Shown here: positions 7,191 through 16,020 of the stretch, one piece after another | How the letters are laid out: each line of letters begins with the position of its first letter | How positions within the stretch are numbered: position 1 is the stretch's first letter | Origin: Lentzea atacamensis | Lineage (GTDB): Bacteria > Actinomycetota > Actinomycetes > Mycobacteriales > Pseudonocardiaceae | Reading direction: 5' to 3' | Assembly (NCBI RefSeq): GCF_003269295.1 | Contig: NZ_QLTT01000009.1 | Coordinates: forward strand, 203,756-267,755 | DNA length: 64,000 nucleotides | Made by a program: the position numbers and the translations under genes | Notes under the pieces: model-generated | The model's input: only the letters and a program-made list of their open reading frames with translations | The model's database searches: none | Told to the model about the DNA's origin: nothing

Positions 7191-9455
7191 GTGACGCGCG
7201 GCCCCGGTGTCACCATCGCGCCGGGCTCCCCCGCCAGAGAGATCTCTACGATCGGTTTCGTGGCGGATCGGCTGGAGGCTCTGCGCGACGCGCTGGCCGC
7301 GCGTCCCGGCGATGCCGTGCCGTTCGACGCGCTGGCCGCGGAGGTGTGGCCGGACGAGCTGCCGATGCACCCGCGAGCCGCGTTGCGCACGCTGGTCAGC
7401 AGGCTGCGCGCCACCGAGCAGGTGATCACAGAACCGACCGGGTACCGGCTCGTCCCCCGCCCTCCCGCGCCGTGTCAGCTGCCGGCCGACCTGCCGGACT
7501 TCGTCGGCAGGAGGGAGGAGATCGCACGGCTGGAGCTGATCGACGCGCCGGTGGTGGCGATCACCGGGCTGCCCGGTGTCGGCAAGACCGTGCTCGCGAT
7601 CAGGGAGGCCCACCGGCTGCGCGAGCGGTTCCCCGACGGACAGCTCTACGTCAACCTGCGCGGGTTCTCCACCGGGCCGCCGATGACGGTCCAGCAGGCG
7701 CTGGCGCGGTTCGTGAAGGCGCTGGGCGGCGGGCCGGAGGACGACTACCGCGAGCTGCTCAGGAACCGGCGCGTGCTGGTCGTGCTCGACAACGCGACCG
7801 CGGACGTGATCGAACCGCTGCTGCCCGCCACGCCCGGCTGCGCCGCGGTGATCACGAGCAGGCAGGACCTGCCGCAGTTCGCACAGGTCAAGCTCGGTGT
7901 GCTGACCGAGCAGGAGGCGCACGAGCTGCTCAAGGGCATGCGGATCGACGGGGACACGAGCGAGCTGATCAGTCTCTGCGCACGGTTGCCGCTCGCGCTG
8001 CGGATCGCGGGCGCCAACCTCGCCGGGCGGCACCTGCCGGACTACGTCGAGGAGCTGCGCGAGCACCGGCTCAGGGCGTTGGAGATCGAGGACGACGACA
8101 CGGCCGTGCAGGCCGCGTTCGACCTCTCGTACCGGAAGCTGTCCCCGCGGGCGCGCCGGACGTTCGACTTCCTGGGTGCGGTACCCGGCCCGGACATCCC
8201 GGCCGGTCTCGCCGGCGACGCGATCGGCGAGCTGGTCTCGGCCAACCTGGTGCAGCAGAACGGGGATCGCCACCAGCTGCACGACCTGCTGCGCCTGTAC
8301 GCCCACGAACGGGCCACCGCGGCGGATCGGCAGGCGGTCTTCGAGTGGTACCTGGCGCGCGTGGACGGCGCCGACGCCGAGCTGAACGCCGGCTACACCC
8401 GGCTGCTGCCGCCCTCGGCCGGCCGGATCCCGTTCCCGGACCGCGAGGCCGCGATGACGTGGTTCGAGACGGAGAGGCTGAACCTGGTCGCGCTCGCCCA
8501 GGACCGTCCCGACGCCGCGCTGGTGGCGGGGATGCGCGCGTACCTCCTGCTGTCCGGTTACTACGGCGAGCTGCGGACGATCGCCGGTGCCGCGCTGGCC
8601 GGCGGCGAGACCGGGCAGCGGGCCGCGGCGATGCGGGTCTGCCTCGCCTACCTCGACTGGCGGTTCGGCGAGCACCGGACGGCGATCGCGCACTGCGAGC
8701 GGGCGATCGCCGAGTTCGAAGCCGCCGGCAGGCAGGCCGAGCAGGCGACGGCGCTCAACATCCTCGCCGGGATCTACCACGACATCGGTGAGCTCGGCCT
8801 CGCCCGCGAGCACCTCAGCGCGGCACTCGACCTCTACGGGCCGAACGGCATGCACGCCCAGCTCATCGGCGGTCTCGGCAACCTCGGACTGGTGGAGCTG
8901 GAGCTCGGCAGGCTCGACTCCGGCGAAGAGGCGCTCAGGAGATCGGTCCGCCTCGCCCGCGAGATCGACGACGTGCAGCACACGTCGAACGGCCTCAACA
9001 ACCTCGGTGTCGTGCTGGCGGCACAGCACAAGCACACCGAGGCCGAGGAGGCGTTCCGCGAGGCGCTGGAGCTCTCGCAGAAGCACGGAATGCGGCCGGT
9101 CGAGATGTCCGCGCGGGTCGAGTACGCGGAACTGCTCATCGCGACCGACCGGCGCGACGAGGCACGCGAGCACGCCGCACGAGCGCTCGAACTGGCCGGA
9201 GCCGACGACCTCTTCATCGAGATCGACGCCGGCCTGGTGCTCGCCGAGGTGAACCGGTCGGTCGCCGAGTACGACGAGGTGCTGCGCCGGGCGGTCGACG
9301 CCGAGTTCCGCATCATCGAGGTGCGCGCACTGGCGGGCAAAGCCGCGTTGCTGAAGGACAAGGCGTTGTACGACAAGGCCATCGAACGAGCGGAGAGCGC
9401 GGGCCTGCGTTACCGCGCGAACCTCTTCCGCGAGCTCAGCTCAGGTATGTCCTGA
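7191..9455 (+). CDS. AfsR-like NB-ARC/TPR regulator lacking the BTAD domain
   Basis: 754 residues. About 24-90 resemble an OmpR/SARP winged helix (ALAAEVWPDELPMHPRAA, then LRTLVSRLRATEQV). An NB-ARC ATPase follows directly, with Walker A GLPGVGKT near 125, Walker B VLVVLDNA and a VITSRQDL motif. The C-terminal third is TPR repeats (LNILAGIYHDIGE, GNLGLVELELGRLD, NNLGVVLAAQHKHTEAEEAF). Classical AfsR carries a bacterial activator domain between DNA-binding and NB-ARC domains; here it is absent. GTG 7191 is the longest start; GTG 7260 is also possible. The flanking secreted protease and lectin genes are plausible targets. Confidence 0.85.
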   Translation: MTRGPGVTIAPGSPAREISTIGFVADRLEALRDALAARPGDAVPFDALAAEVWPDELPMHPRAALRTLVSRLRATEQVITEPTGYRLVPRPPAPCQLPADLPDFVGRREEIARLELIDAPVVAITGLPGVGKTVLAIREAHRLRERFPDGQLYVNLRGFSTGPPMTVQQALARFVKALGGGPEDDYRELLRNRRVLVVLDNATADVIEPLLPATPGCAAVITSRQDLPQFAQVKLGVLTEQEAHELLKGMRIDGDTSELISLCARLPLALRIAGANLAGRHLPDYVEELREHRLRALEIEDDDTAVQAAFDLSYRKLSPRARRTFDFLGAVPGPDIPAGLAGDAIGELVSANLVQQNGDRHQLHDLLRLYAHERATAADRQAVFEWYLARVDGADAELNAGYTRLLPPSAGRIPFPDREAAMTWFETERLNLVALAQDRPDAALVAGMRAYLLLSGYYGELRTIAGAALAGGETGQRAAAMRVCLAYLDWRFGEHRTAIAHCERAIAEFEAAGRQAEQATALNILAGIYHDIGELGLAREHLSAALDLYGPNGMHAQLIGGLGNLGLVELELGRLDSGEEALRRSVRLAREIDDVQHTSNGLNNLGVVLAAQHKHTEAEEAFREALELSQKHGMRPVEMSARVEYAELLIATDRRDEAREHAARALELAGADDLFIEIDAGLVLAEVNRSVAEYDEVLRRAVDAEFRIIEVRALAGKAALLKDKALYDKAIERAESAGLRYRANLFRELSSGMS

Positions 9456-10158
9456 CGCGCGTGTAGACGCCGGGCGTGTTCGGGCGGGCGCACCCGATGC
9501 CCCACGAGACGATCCCGGCGAGCCGGCCGTCGACCACGAACGGGCCGCCGGAGTCGTCGATGCACGCGTCGACCCCTCCCTCCGGATAGCCCGCGCAGAA
9601 CATCGCCGTCGCGTCATAACGCGCGTAAGCCCCCGAGCACTGCGCGTCCGCCATGATCGGGATGGAGGCCTTGTGCAGCAACGGGCTCTTGTTCGTGTCG
9701 CCCTCCGCCTGCCGTCCCCAGCCGTACACGACACCGACGTTGCGCGCCGCGTACACGGCGCTCGTGGCAGCAAGCGGCAGCACTTGGTACGGCATCGGCT
9801 GCACGAGCGTCAGCAACGCGATGTCCTTGCCGCGCGAGGGCGTCGAATAGCCCTCCGCGATCTGGTAGTGCTTCACGACGGACGTGCTGCCGCCGTCGGT
9901 GAGCAGGTCCAGCCTGCCGCCGACCACGGTGATCGAGCTGGGTTTGCGCCCGTACACGCAGTGCGCGGCCGTGGCGACCAGACCCGGCCCGACCAGCGCG
10001 CCTCCGCAGAACTGGTAGCCGGACGACGTGGTCAGGGCGACCATCCACGGCGCCTCGTCGGCGTCGTCCACCACGACACCGCCGACGATCCTGGGGGCAG
10101 CGTGTGCCGGGGTCACCGCGATCACGATCAGGGCCAGAACCGCTGCCAGCAGACGCAT
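9436..10158 (-). CDS. Secreted trypsin-like protein with oxyanion-hole Gly replaced by Asp
   Basis: 240-residue S1-family protein: signal peptide (MRLLAAVLALIVIAVTPAHA), IVGG at 24, His66 (TAAHC), Asp112 (GKDIALL), Ser203. The active-site loop reads CIDDSGGP, not C-x-GDSGGP, so Gly193 (chymotrypsin numbering) is Asp (residue 201); the codon is GAC. Gly193 supplies an oxyanion-hole amide and its change usually cripples catalysis, so this may be a pseudoprotease or binding protein. The rest of the fold, including Asp at the specificity position, is intact. It overlaps the regulator gene by 20 bp and follows a paralogue 21 bp away. Confidence 0.88.
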   Translation of the reverse strand: MRLLAAVLALIVIAVTPAHAAPRIVGGVVVDDADEAPWMVALTTSSGYQFCGGALVGPGLVATAAHCVYGRKPSSITVVGGRLDLLTDGGSTSVVKHYQIAEGYSTPSRGKDIALLTLVQPMPYQVLPLAATSAVYAARNVGVVYGWGRQAEGDTNKSPLLHKASIPIMADAQCSGAYARYDATAMFCAGYPEGGVDACIDDSGGPFVVDGRLAGIVSWGIGCARPNTPGVYTRVRTYLS

Positions 10159-10179
10159 GCACCCACTGAACCCAGGGGT

Positions 10180-10956
10180 CTACGGGTCGACAACTCCAGG
10201 CGGCAAAGCACCCACGACCGGGTGAAGATCCTTGGCGTAGCGGGAGATCCGGACGTACACGCCCGGCTTGCCCCTGCGCGCACAGCCCTCGCCCCACGAC
10301 GTGACACCGACGAGCTTGCCGTCCGCGACGACCGGACCGCCCGAGTCGCCCTGGCAGGTGTCGATCCTGCCACCCTCGAAGCCCGCGCAGAACATGTCGG
10401 CCCGCACGAACTGCGGGTAGGCGTCGGCGCAGAAGGCGTCCGGCAGCACCGGCAGCGTGGCCTGCAGGAGGTAGCGCGACGTCTTGCCGTTCTCGCTGGT
10501 CCGGCCCCAGCCGAGGGCGCGCAGCTGCGTACCCGGCTGGTAGAGCTCCCGATCGGCCGGCTCGGCCAGGGGCAGCGGGGTGTACGGCAGCGGGTTCCCG
10601 AGCGTCAGGACGGCCACGTCCTCGCCCTCGTCGGCCGAGACGTACTGCTTGTGGATCCAGATGTCCGCAGGCGTGACGGTCACTCCGGCACCGCGGTCCT
10701 GCTTGTCCTCGCGACCGGCGACAACGCGCAGGTCACGCGGCGCACGACCCAGCGCGCAGTGCGCCGCGGTGAGCACCTTCGTCGGCGCGACGATGGTGCC
10801 ACCGCAGAACTGGAGGCCGTGGTCGTCGGTCAGGTAAACGGCCCACGGGTTGGCCTTGATCGAGGCCCGCTCGCCGCCGATGACCTGCTCACCGGCGGCA
10901 GCGGTGCCTGTCGAAGCCATCACCGCGCAGAGAACCAGCACCAGGAGTCGTCGCAT
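10180..10956 (-). CDS. Secreted trypsin-like serine protease (S1)
   Basis: 258-residue S1 protease with a signal peptide (MRRLLVLVLCAVMASTGTAA) and mature start VIGG near 25. Triad His66 (TAAHC), Asp113 (EDVAVL), Ser205 (GDSGGP) and a trypsin-like Asp six before the Ser are all present. It is upstream of the G193D paralogue on the same strand, 21 bp apart, so the two are probably co-transcribed from a promoter near 10960-10975. The C-terminus extends about 15 residues past the usual end with a Pro/Val-rich tail. Confidence 0.92.
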   Translation of the reverse strand: MRRLLVLVLCAVMASTGTAAAGEQVIGGERASIKANPWAVYLTDDHGLQFCGGTIVAPTKVLTAAHCALGRAPRDLRVVAGREDKQDRGAGVTVTPADIWIHKQYVSADEGEDVAVLTLGNPLPYTPLPLAEPADRELYQPGTQLRALGWGRTSENGKTSRYLLQATLPVLPDAFCADAYPQFVRADMFCAGFEGGRIDTCQGDSGGPVVADGKLVGVTSWGEGCARRGKPGVYVRISRYAKDLHPVVGALPPGVVDP

Positions 10957-10971
10957 GACTCCACATGGTAG

Positions 10972-11994
10972 CTACTCCGCTGGACCGTTCGGAGCAACTT
11001 TGCTCCAGACCTTGCCCGCGGCACCCATGACGGCCTCGCCGATGTCGTTGATCGTCTTGATCAGCGGGTCGGCGGAGTTGGTCATGGACTCCTTGTACGA
11101 GCGGGCGGCGGCCTTCACGTCGTCCGTGAGGTTGTTCGCCGGCCGGTCGTCCTCACGACGCAGGTAGGTGCCGGTGAGGATCTCGCGGTACTCCTCGGTC
11201 GCCGCCCAGCGCTGCAGCTCCGCGGCACGGACCACGGCCATCGGGTGCGTGCGGCGTTCGGTGTGCAGGAGCTTGAGGACGCTGTCACGGATGTCCTCGA
11301 CCTCCTCGTACTCCTTGGCCTGGGCGAGGAACTCGGCGATGTCGACCTGGCCGCCGAGGTCACCCGCGAACGCGAGGTGGGCCCGCAGCGCCGCCTGCGG
11401 GTCCTGGCAGGCCAGCAGGCCGGCCCGGTCGCAGGACAGCTCGGTCTTGCGCTGCCACTCGAACAGTGCCGCGATGACGGCACGCATGGCGAACGCACCC
11501 GCCGGCATCCAGCCCAGCGCGAACTGGAGGTTGAGCAAACGGGCGAGGATGGTGTTGTAGAGCCCGTGGCCGGACATGGCGTGGCCGGTCTCGTGGCCGA
11601 TGACCCAGCGCATCATCTCCGGGTCGAACAGGTCGACCATGCCCGTGGTCAGCACGATGAACGGCTTGTCGATGCCGATCGTCTCGCCCATGACTACCGG
11701 CGAACGCCGCACGAAGAGCTCTGGTGGCTCCTCGATGTCGAACGTGGCCGCGACCTCGTTGCGAATCCGGTCGAGCTGCGGGTACTGCTTAGGGCCGACG
11801 CGAACCGACGAGGCGACCTGGATCAGGCGTTCACCGCGCTCGGAGAACGCCGCCGCGACCGCCTTGATGATCGGCGCCACGGCTGGCACGGCGCGGAGCA
11901 CGGCGAGCGCGCCCCGGTCGGCCGGATGTTCGTAGGCGCGCGGGCTGATCCCCGGAAAGCGCACCCTCGATGACTGCTCAATATCCCCCGTCAC
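10972..11994 (-). CDS. M48-family zinc metallopeptidase
   Basis: About 340 residues, M48 (HtpX/Ste24-like). Zinc motif HETGH gives His134, Glu135, His138; the third ligand is probably the Glu in RKTELSCDRAG about 55 residues on, as in the family. No signal peptide and few strong membrane segments, so it may be cytosolic or membrane-associated. GTG 11994 follows a GGGTGA-like site; GTG 12012 is an alternative. It lies 15 bp upstream of the protease pair on the same strand and is divergent from an alpha/beta hydrolase. Possible role in envelope stress or protein turnover. Confidence 0.83.
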   Translation of the reverse strand: MTGDIEQSSRVRFPGISPRAYEHPADRGALAVLRAVPAVAPIIKAVAAAFSERGERLIQVASSVRVGPKQYPQLDRIRNEVAATFDIEEPPELFVRRSPVVMGETIGIDKPFIVLTTGMVDLFDPEMMRWVIGHETGHAMSGHGLYNTILARLLNLQFALGWMPAGAFAMRAVIAALFEWQRKTELSCDRAGLLACQDPQAALRAHLAFAGDLGGQVDIAEFLAQAKEYEEVEDIRDSVLKLLHTERRTHPMAVVRAAELQRWAATEEYREILTGTYLRREDDRPANNLTDDVKAAARSYKESMTNSADPLIKTINDIGEAVMGAAGKVWSKVAPNGPAE

Positions 11995-12064
11995 GTCACC
12001 CAGGTTAGACACGATCCGGACAAGGGTGCACGGAATCGGCTCCGGACCGTTGCAAACTTGCGCG

Positions 12065-12961
12065 GTGAGCAGCGACGAAGACACCACGGTTCTGCCGTTG
12101 CGCGGTGGAGCCACCGCGACCCTCGTGCGCCGGCGGGCCGCGGCCAACGACCGCGGCGCGATCCTCTACGTGCACGGGTTCGCGGACTACTTCTTCCAGG
12201 AGCACGTGGCCGGGCACTACACGGCCCAGGGCTACGACTTCTACGCGGTCGACCTGCGCGGATACGGCCGGTCGCTGCGCGACGGCGAGCTGCCGAACTA
12301 CACGACCGACATGGCCGTGTACTTCGAGGAGATCGACGCCGCCATCGCGAAGGTTCGCGAAGAGCACTCGCGGGTGGTGCTGATGGGTCACTCGACCGGT
12401 GGGCTCACCACGTCGTTGTGGGCGCACGAACGGCGCGCCAGCGACTTGATCAACGCGCTGGTGCTGAACAGCCCGTGGCTGGACGTCGTCGAGCCGCCGT
12501 TCATCCGCCAGGTCGTGAAGGTGATCGGGCGGGTCGCGCCCAAGGTGAAGATCCGCGCGAACCTCGGCGAGGCGTACGGCGCGGCGATCCACAGCTCGCG
12601 CAACGGCGAGTGGGACTTCGACCTGACGTGGAAGCCGCTCGCGGGCTTCCCGGTGCTGGCCGGGTGGATCCGGGCGATCCTGATCGCGCAGGAGAAGGTC
12701 CACAAAGGTCTCGACGTGCGCGTGCCGGTGCTCGTGATGCACTCCGACAAGAGCATGCTCAACGCGCGCGAGTGGAGTGAGGACGTGTCCAGGGCCGACG
12801 CGGTGCTGGACGTCGAGGGCATGAAGAAGTGGGGTCCGAAGATCGGATCATCCGTCAAGGTCGTCGAGATCAAGGCGGGCATGCACGACCTGTTCCTGTC
12901 GCCTGAGCCGGTGCGTGCGGCGGCTCTGGCCGAGGTCGACGAGTTCCTCAAAACGACTTGA
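12065..12961 (+). CDS. Alpha/beta hydrolase, monoacylglycerol lipase-like
   Basis: 298-residue serine hydrolase (Hydrolase_4 / S33-like). Nucleophile elbow GHSTGG carries Ser110. The N-terminal RGAILYVHGFADYFFQEH is the HG oxyanion region, acid-side strand VPVLVMHSDKS follows, and the catalytic His is in AGMHDLFLS near the end. Such enzymes cleave lipid esters in the cytosol or at the membrane. GTG 12065 is preferred; an earlier GTG at 12026 would add 13 residues. It lies 34 bp before the ABC exporter gene and may be in its operon. Confidence 0.85.
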   Translation: MSSDEDTTVLPLRGGATATLVRRRAAANDRGAILYVHGFADYFFQEHVAGHYTAQGYDFYAVDLRGYGRSLRDGELPNYTTDMAVYFEEIDAAIAKVREEHSRVVLMGHSTGGLTTSLWAHERRASDLINALVLNSPWLDVVEPPFIRQVVKVIGRVAPKVKIRANLGEAYGAAIHSSRNGEWDFDLTWKPLAGFPVLAGWIRAILIAQEKVHKGLDVRVPVLVMHSDKSMLNAREWSEDVSRADAVLDVEGMKKWGPKIGSSVKVVEIKAGMHDLFLSPEPVRAAALAEVDEFLKTT

Positions 12962-12995
12962 CCTCCTCATAGGTCGAAGTTCGAGACTGGTCGTC

Positions 12996-14870
12996 ATGAA
13001 CATCGACTTCAACGCCTGGTACGCGCTCGAAAGCGCGATGCAGGACGAGAAAAATCGTCGCGTCAGCCGGGCGACGTTGAAGCGCGTCGCCCGGTTCGCC
13101 CGGCCGCAGCGGCGTTCCGTGTACGTGCTGCTGGCGATCAGCTCGGTCGCGGCGGTGCTCGCGGTGGCCTCACCGGTGCTGGCCGGACGCGTGGTCGACC
13201 AGATCGTCGGTGGCCGTGATCTCGGGCTGGTCGTGTGGCTCGCGCTGGCGATCGCCGGCGTGGCGGTGCTGGAGGCCGGGTTCTCGCTGGCCGAGCGGTG
13301 GCAGTCGGCACGGGTCGGCGAGGACCTGATCCTGCGGCTGCGCCAGGCCGTCTTCGACCACGTGCAACGGATGCCGATCGCGTTCTTCACGCGCACGAGG
13401 ACCGGCGCGCTGGTCTCGCGGCTGAACAACGACGTGATCGCGGCGCAGCGGGCGTTCTCCGAGACGATCTCCGGTGTCGTCACGAACGTCATCGCGCTGG
13501 TGCTGACCCTGGCCGTGATGCTCACGCTGTCGTGGCAGGTCACGGTGCTCGCGATGCTGCTGCTGCCGATCTTCCTGATCCCGGCGCGGCGGATGGGCAA
13601 GCGGCTCGCGTCGATGCACCGCGAGGCGGCGAACCTCGACTCGGCGATGACCACGCAGATGACCGAGCGGTTCTCCGCGCCGGGTGCGACCTTGATCAAG
13701 CTGTTCGGCCGGCCGTCGCTGGAGAGCGCCGAGTTCGGCGCGCGGGCGCGGCGGGTGCGCGACATCGGCGTGCGAACCGCGGTGGCGCAGTGGCTGTTCC
13801 TCGTGGCGTTGACGCTCGTCTCGTCGCTGGCGCTGGCACTGGTCTACGGGCTGGGCGGGTACTTCGCGATCGCCGGCCAGATGGCGCCGGGCACGATCGT
13901 GACGCTGGCGCTGCTGCTGACGCGGTTGTACGGGCCGTTGACGGCGTTGGCCGGTGCACGGGTGGACGTGATGACCGCGCTGGTGTCGTTCGAGCGGGTC
14001 TTCGAGGTGCTGGACCTGCCTCCGTTGATCAAGGAGAAGCCGGACGCCGTCGCGGTGCCCGACGGGCCGGTGTCGGTGGAGTTCTCGGACGTGAAGTTCG
14101 CCTACCCGTCCGCGGACAAGGTCTCGCTGGCGTCGCTGGAAGAGGTCGCTGCGCTCGACACCCGCGGTGGCGAGGAGATCCTCGGCGGGGTCTCGTTCGT
14201 CGCCGAGCCCGGTTCGCTGATCGCGCTCGTGGGCGCGTCGGGTGCGGGCAAGTCGACGATCGCGTCGCTGGTGCCCCGCCTGTACGACGCGGACTCCGGG
14301 TCGGTGCGACTGTCCGGTGTGGACGTTCGCGATCTGTCGTTCGACTCGATCCGCGAGACCGTGGGCATGGTGACGCAGGACGGGCACCTGTTCCACGAGT
14401 CGATCGGGGCGAACCTGCGGCTGGCGGCTCCCGCGGCCACTGACGAGGAGCTGTGGGACGCGCTGCGGCGGGCGCGGCTGGCGGACCTGGTGTCGTCGCT
14501 GCCGGACCAGTTGGACACCGTGGTGGGCGAACGCGGCTACCGTCTGTCCGGTGGTGAGCGGCAACGACTCACGATCGCCCGGCTGCTGCTGGCCAAGCCG
14601 CGCGTGGTGATCCTCGACGAGGCCACCGCGCACCTGGACTCGCGATCGGAGGCGGCGGTGCAGGAGGCGCTGGTCGAGGCGCTGGCCGGCCGGACGTCGC
14701 TGGTGATCGCGCACCGGCTGTCGACGATCCGGGCGGCGAACCAGATTCTCGTCGTGGATCACGGGCAGATCGTCGAACGTGGTACGCACGAGGAGTTGCT
14801 GGCCCTCGAAGGCCACTACGCCAAGTTGTACCGCACGCAGTTCAGTGAAGAGCCGATCGGAGCGCCGTGA
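12996..14870 (+). CDS. ABC exporter, fused membrane and ATPase domains
   Basis: 624-residue half-size exporter (ABCB/MsbA type) that would work as a dimer. A six-segment membrane domain occupies about 45-345. The ATPase has Walker A GASGAGKST (Lys419), Q-loop VTQDGH, signature LSGGERQRL, Walker B VVILDEATAHLD and H-loop IAHRLS. An inserted loop of about 20 residues (SLASLEEVAALDTRGGEE) splits the start of the ATPase domain, which is unusual. ATG 12996 is the start. The last 4 bp overlap the acetyltransferase gene, so the two are translationally linked. Substrate unknown; drug or lipid efflux is plausible. Confidence 0.88.
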   Translation: MNIDFNAWYALESAMQDEKNRRVSRATLKRVARFARPQRRSVYVLLAISSVAAVLAVASPVLAGRVVDQIVGGRDLGLVVWLALAIAGVAVLEAGFSLAERWQSARVGEDLILRLRQAVFDHVQRMPIAFFTRTRTGALVSRLNNDVIAAQRAFSETISGVVTNVIALVLTLAVMLTLSWQVTVLAMLLLPIFLIPARRMGKRLASMHREAANLDSAMTTQMTERFSAPGATLIKLFGRPSLESAEFGARARRVRDIGVRTAVAQWLFLVALTLVSSLALALVYGLGGYFAIAGQMAPGTIVTLALLLTRLYGPLTALAGARVDVMTALVSFERVFEVLDLPPLIKEKPDAVAVPDGPVSVEFSDVKFAYPSADKVSLASLEEVAALDTRGGEEILGGVSFVAEPGSLIALVGASGAGKSTIASLVPRLYDADSGSVRLSGVDVRDLSFDSIRETVGMVTQDGHLFHESIGANLRLAAPAATDEELWDALRRARLADLVSSLPDQLDTVVGERGYRLSGGERQRLTIARLLLAKPRVVILDEATAHLDSRSEAAVQEALVEALAGRTSLVIAHRLSTIRAANQILVVDHGQIVERGTHEELLALEGHYAKLYRTQFSEEPIGAP

Positions 14871-15502
14871 CCATTCCCTCGCCCGACAATCTCTACCCGT
14901 TGCCGGACATCGCCCGCACGGTGCTGCTCAAGCCGTTGGTGAAGAACCCGCAGATCGAGATCGGCGAGTACACCTACTACGACGACCCTTTTCACGCCGA
15001 GGAGTTCGAGCGGCGCAACGTGCTCTACAACTTCGGCACGGAGAAGCTGGTGATCGGCCGCTACTGCGCCCTGGCAGAGGGCGTCCGGTTCATCATGTCC
15101 GGCGGCAACCACCGGACCGACGGCGTGTCGACGTTCCCGTTCACGATCTTCGGCGGGCTGTGGGGCGAGAAGACGCTCGACATCGCGCTGGGGGCGCCTT
15201 CTCGCGGGGACACGGTGGTGGGCAACGACGTCTGGATCGGCTACCAGGCGTTGATCATGCCGGGCGTGCGCATCGGGAACGGGGCGATCATCGCGTCCGG
15301 ATCGGTGGTGGTGTCGGACGTGCCGGCGTACGGCGTGGTCGGCGGCAACCCGGCCAAGCTGCTGAAGAAGCGGTACAGCGACGAGGAAATCGAGCTGCTG
15401 GAACGCATCGCGTGGTGGGACTGGCCGGTGGAGAAGGTCACCGAGCACGTCCGCGTGATCATGTCGGGGACGCCGGCCGAGCTCGCGGAAGCCGCGGAGT
15501 GA
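14867..15502 (+). CDS. Vat/CatB-like xenobiotic acetyltransferase
   Basis: 211-residue left-handed beta-helix acetyltransferase, close to the Vat (streptogramin A) and CatB (chloramphenicol) group. Recognisable parts are GEYTYYDDPFHAEEFERRNVLYN, IMSGGNHRTDGVSTFPF with the catalytic-type His, hexapeptide turns VIGRYCALAEGVRF and VVGNDVWIGYQALIMPGVRIGNGAIIASGSVV, and the trailing GNPAKLLKKRY. Acetyl-CoA is the expected donor. Overlaps of 4 bp with the ABC exporter and 4 bp with the P-loop gene suggest one coupled unit, perhaps for self-protection. Drug specificity cannot be told from sequence. Confidence 0.85.
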   Translation: MTIPSPDNLYPLPDIARTVLLKPLVKNPQIEIGEYTYYDDPFHAEEFERRNVLYNFGTEKLVIGRYCALAEGVRFIMSGGNHRTDGVSTFPFTIFGGLWGEKTLDIALGAPSRGDTVVGNDVWIGYQALIMPGVRIGNGAIIASGSVVVSDVPAYGVVGGNPAKLLKKRYSDEEIELLERIAWWDWPVEKVTEHVRVIMSGTPAELAEAAE

Positions 15503-16020
15503 AGGCCCTGCTCATCACCGGGCCGGTCGGGGTCGGCAAGACGACGGTGGCCGAGGCCGTCGGCGACGTGCTCGCCGCGGCGGAGGTACCGCACGCCGTG
15601 ATCGACCTCGACTGGCTCAGGCACTGCCGTCCCGCACCGGCGGACGACCCGTTCCACCTCGAACTGGAGTTGCGCAACCTCCGTGCCGTGGCCCGCAACT
15701 ACGCCGACGCGGGAGCACACCGCCTGGTGCTGGCCGGGGTGCTGGAGAACAGAGCCGATCGCGCCCGGTACGCCGAGGCGATCGGGGCGAAGCTCACCGT
15801 GTGCCGGTTGAAGGCGGACCTGTCCGTCATCCGCAAGCGGCTCGCCCAGCGCCATGCCGGCGACGCGGGTCTGCAGTGGCACGTGCACCGCGCCGGGGAG
15901 CTGGAGAAGATCTTCGCGTTGGCATGGGTGGAGGACTTCGTGGTGGCGGCCGACCAGCCCGTCGCGGACGTCGCCCAGGACGTCGTCACCGGTTGGCTTG
16001 CGGCGGAACGGGTTCAGTAG
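15499..16020 (+). CDS. P-loop kinase-like protein
   Basis: 173 residues with a Walker A motif right at the N-terminus (LITGPVGVGKTTVAEAV) and a predicted lid region (CRLKADLSVIRKRLAQRHAGD). Size and layout resemble small nucleotide or sugar kinases and AAA-type P-loop proteins; the substrate is not recognisable. The GTG at 15499 overlaps the acetyltransferase stop (GTGA). Co-translation with an acetyltransferase and exporter hints at modification of the same compound, but that is inference. The 3' end overlaps the convergent MFS remnant by 35 bp. Confidence 0.75.
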   Translation: MKALLITGPVGVGKTTVAEAVGDVLAAAEVPHAVIDLDWLRHCRPAPADDPFHLELELRNLRAVARNYADAGAHRLVLAGVLENRADRARYAEAIGAKLTVCRLKADLSVIRKRLAQRHAGDAGLQWHVHRAGELEKIFALAWVEDFVVAADQPVADVAQDVVTGWLAAERVQ

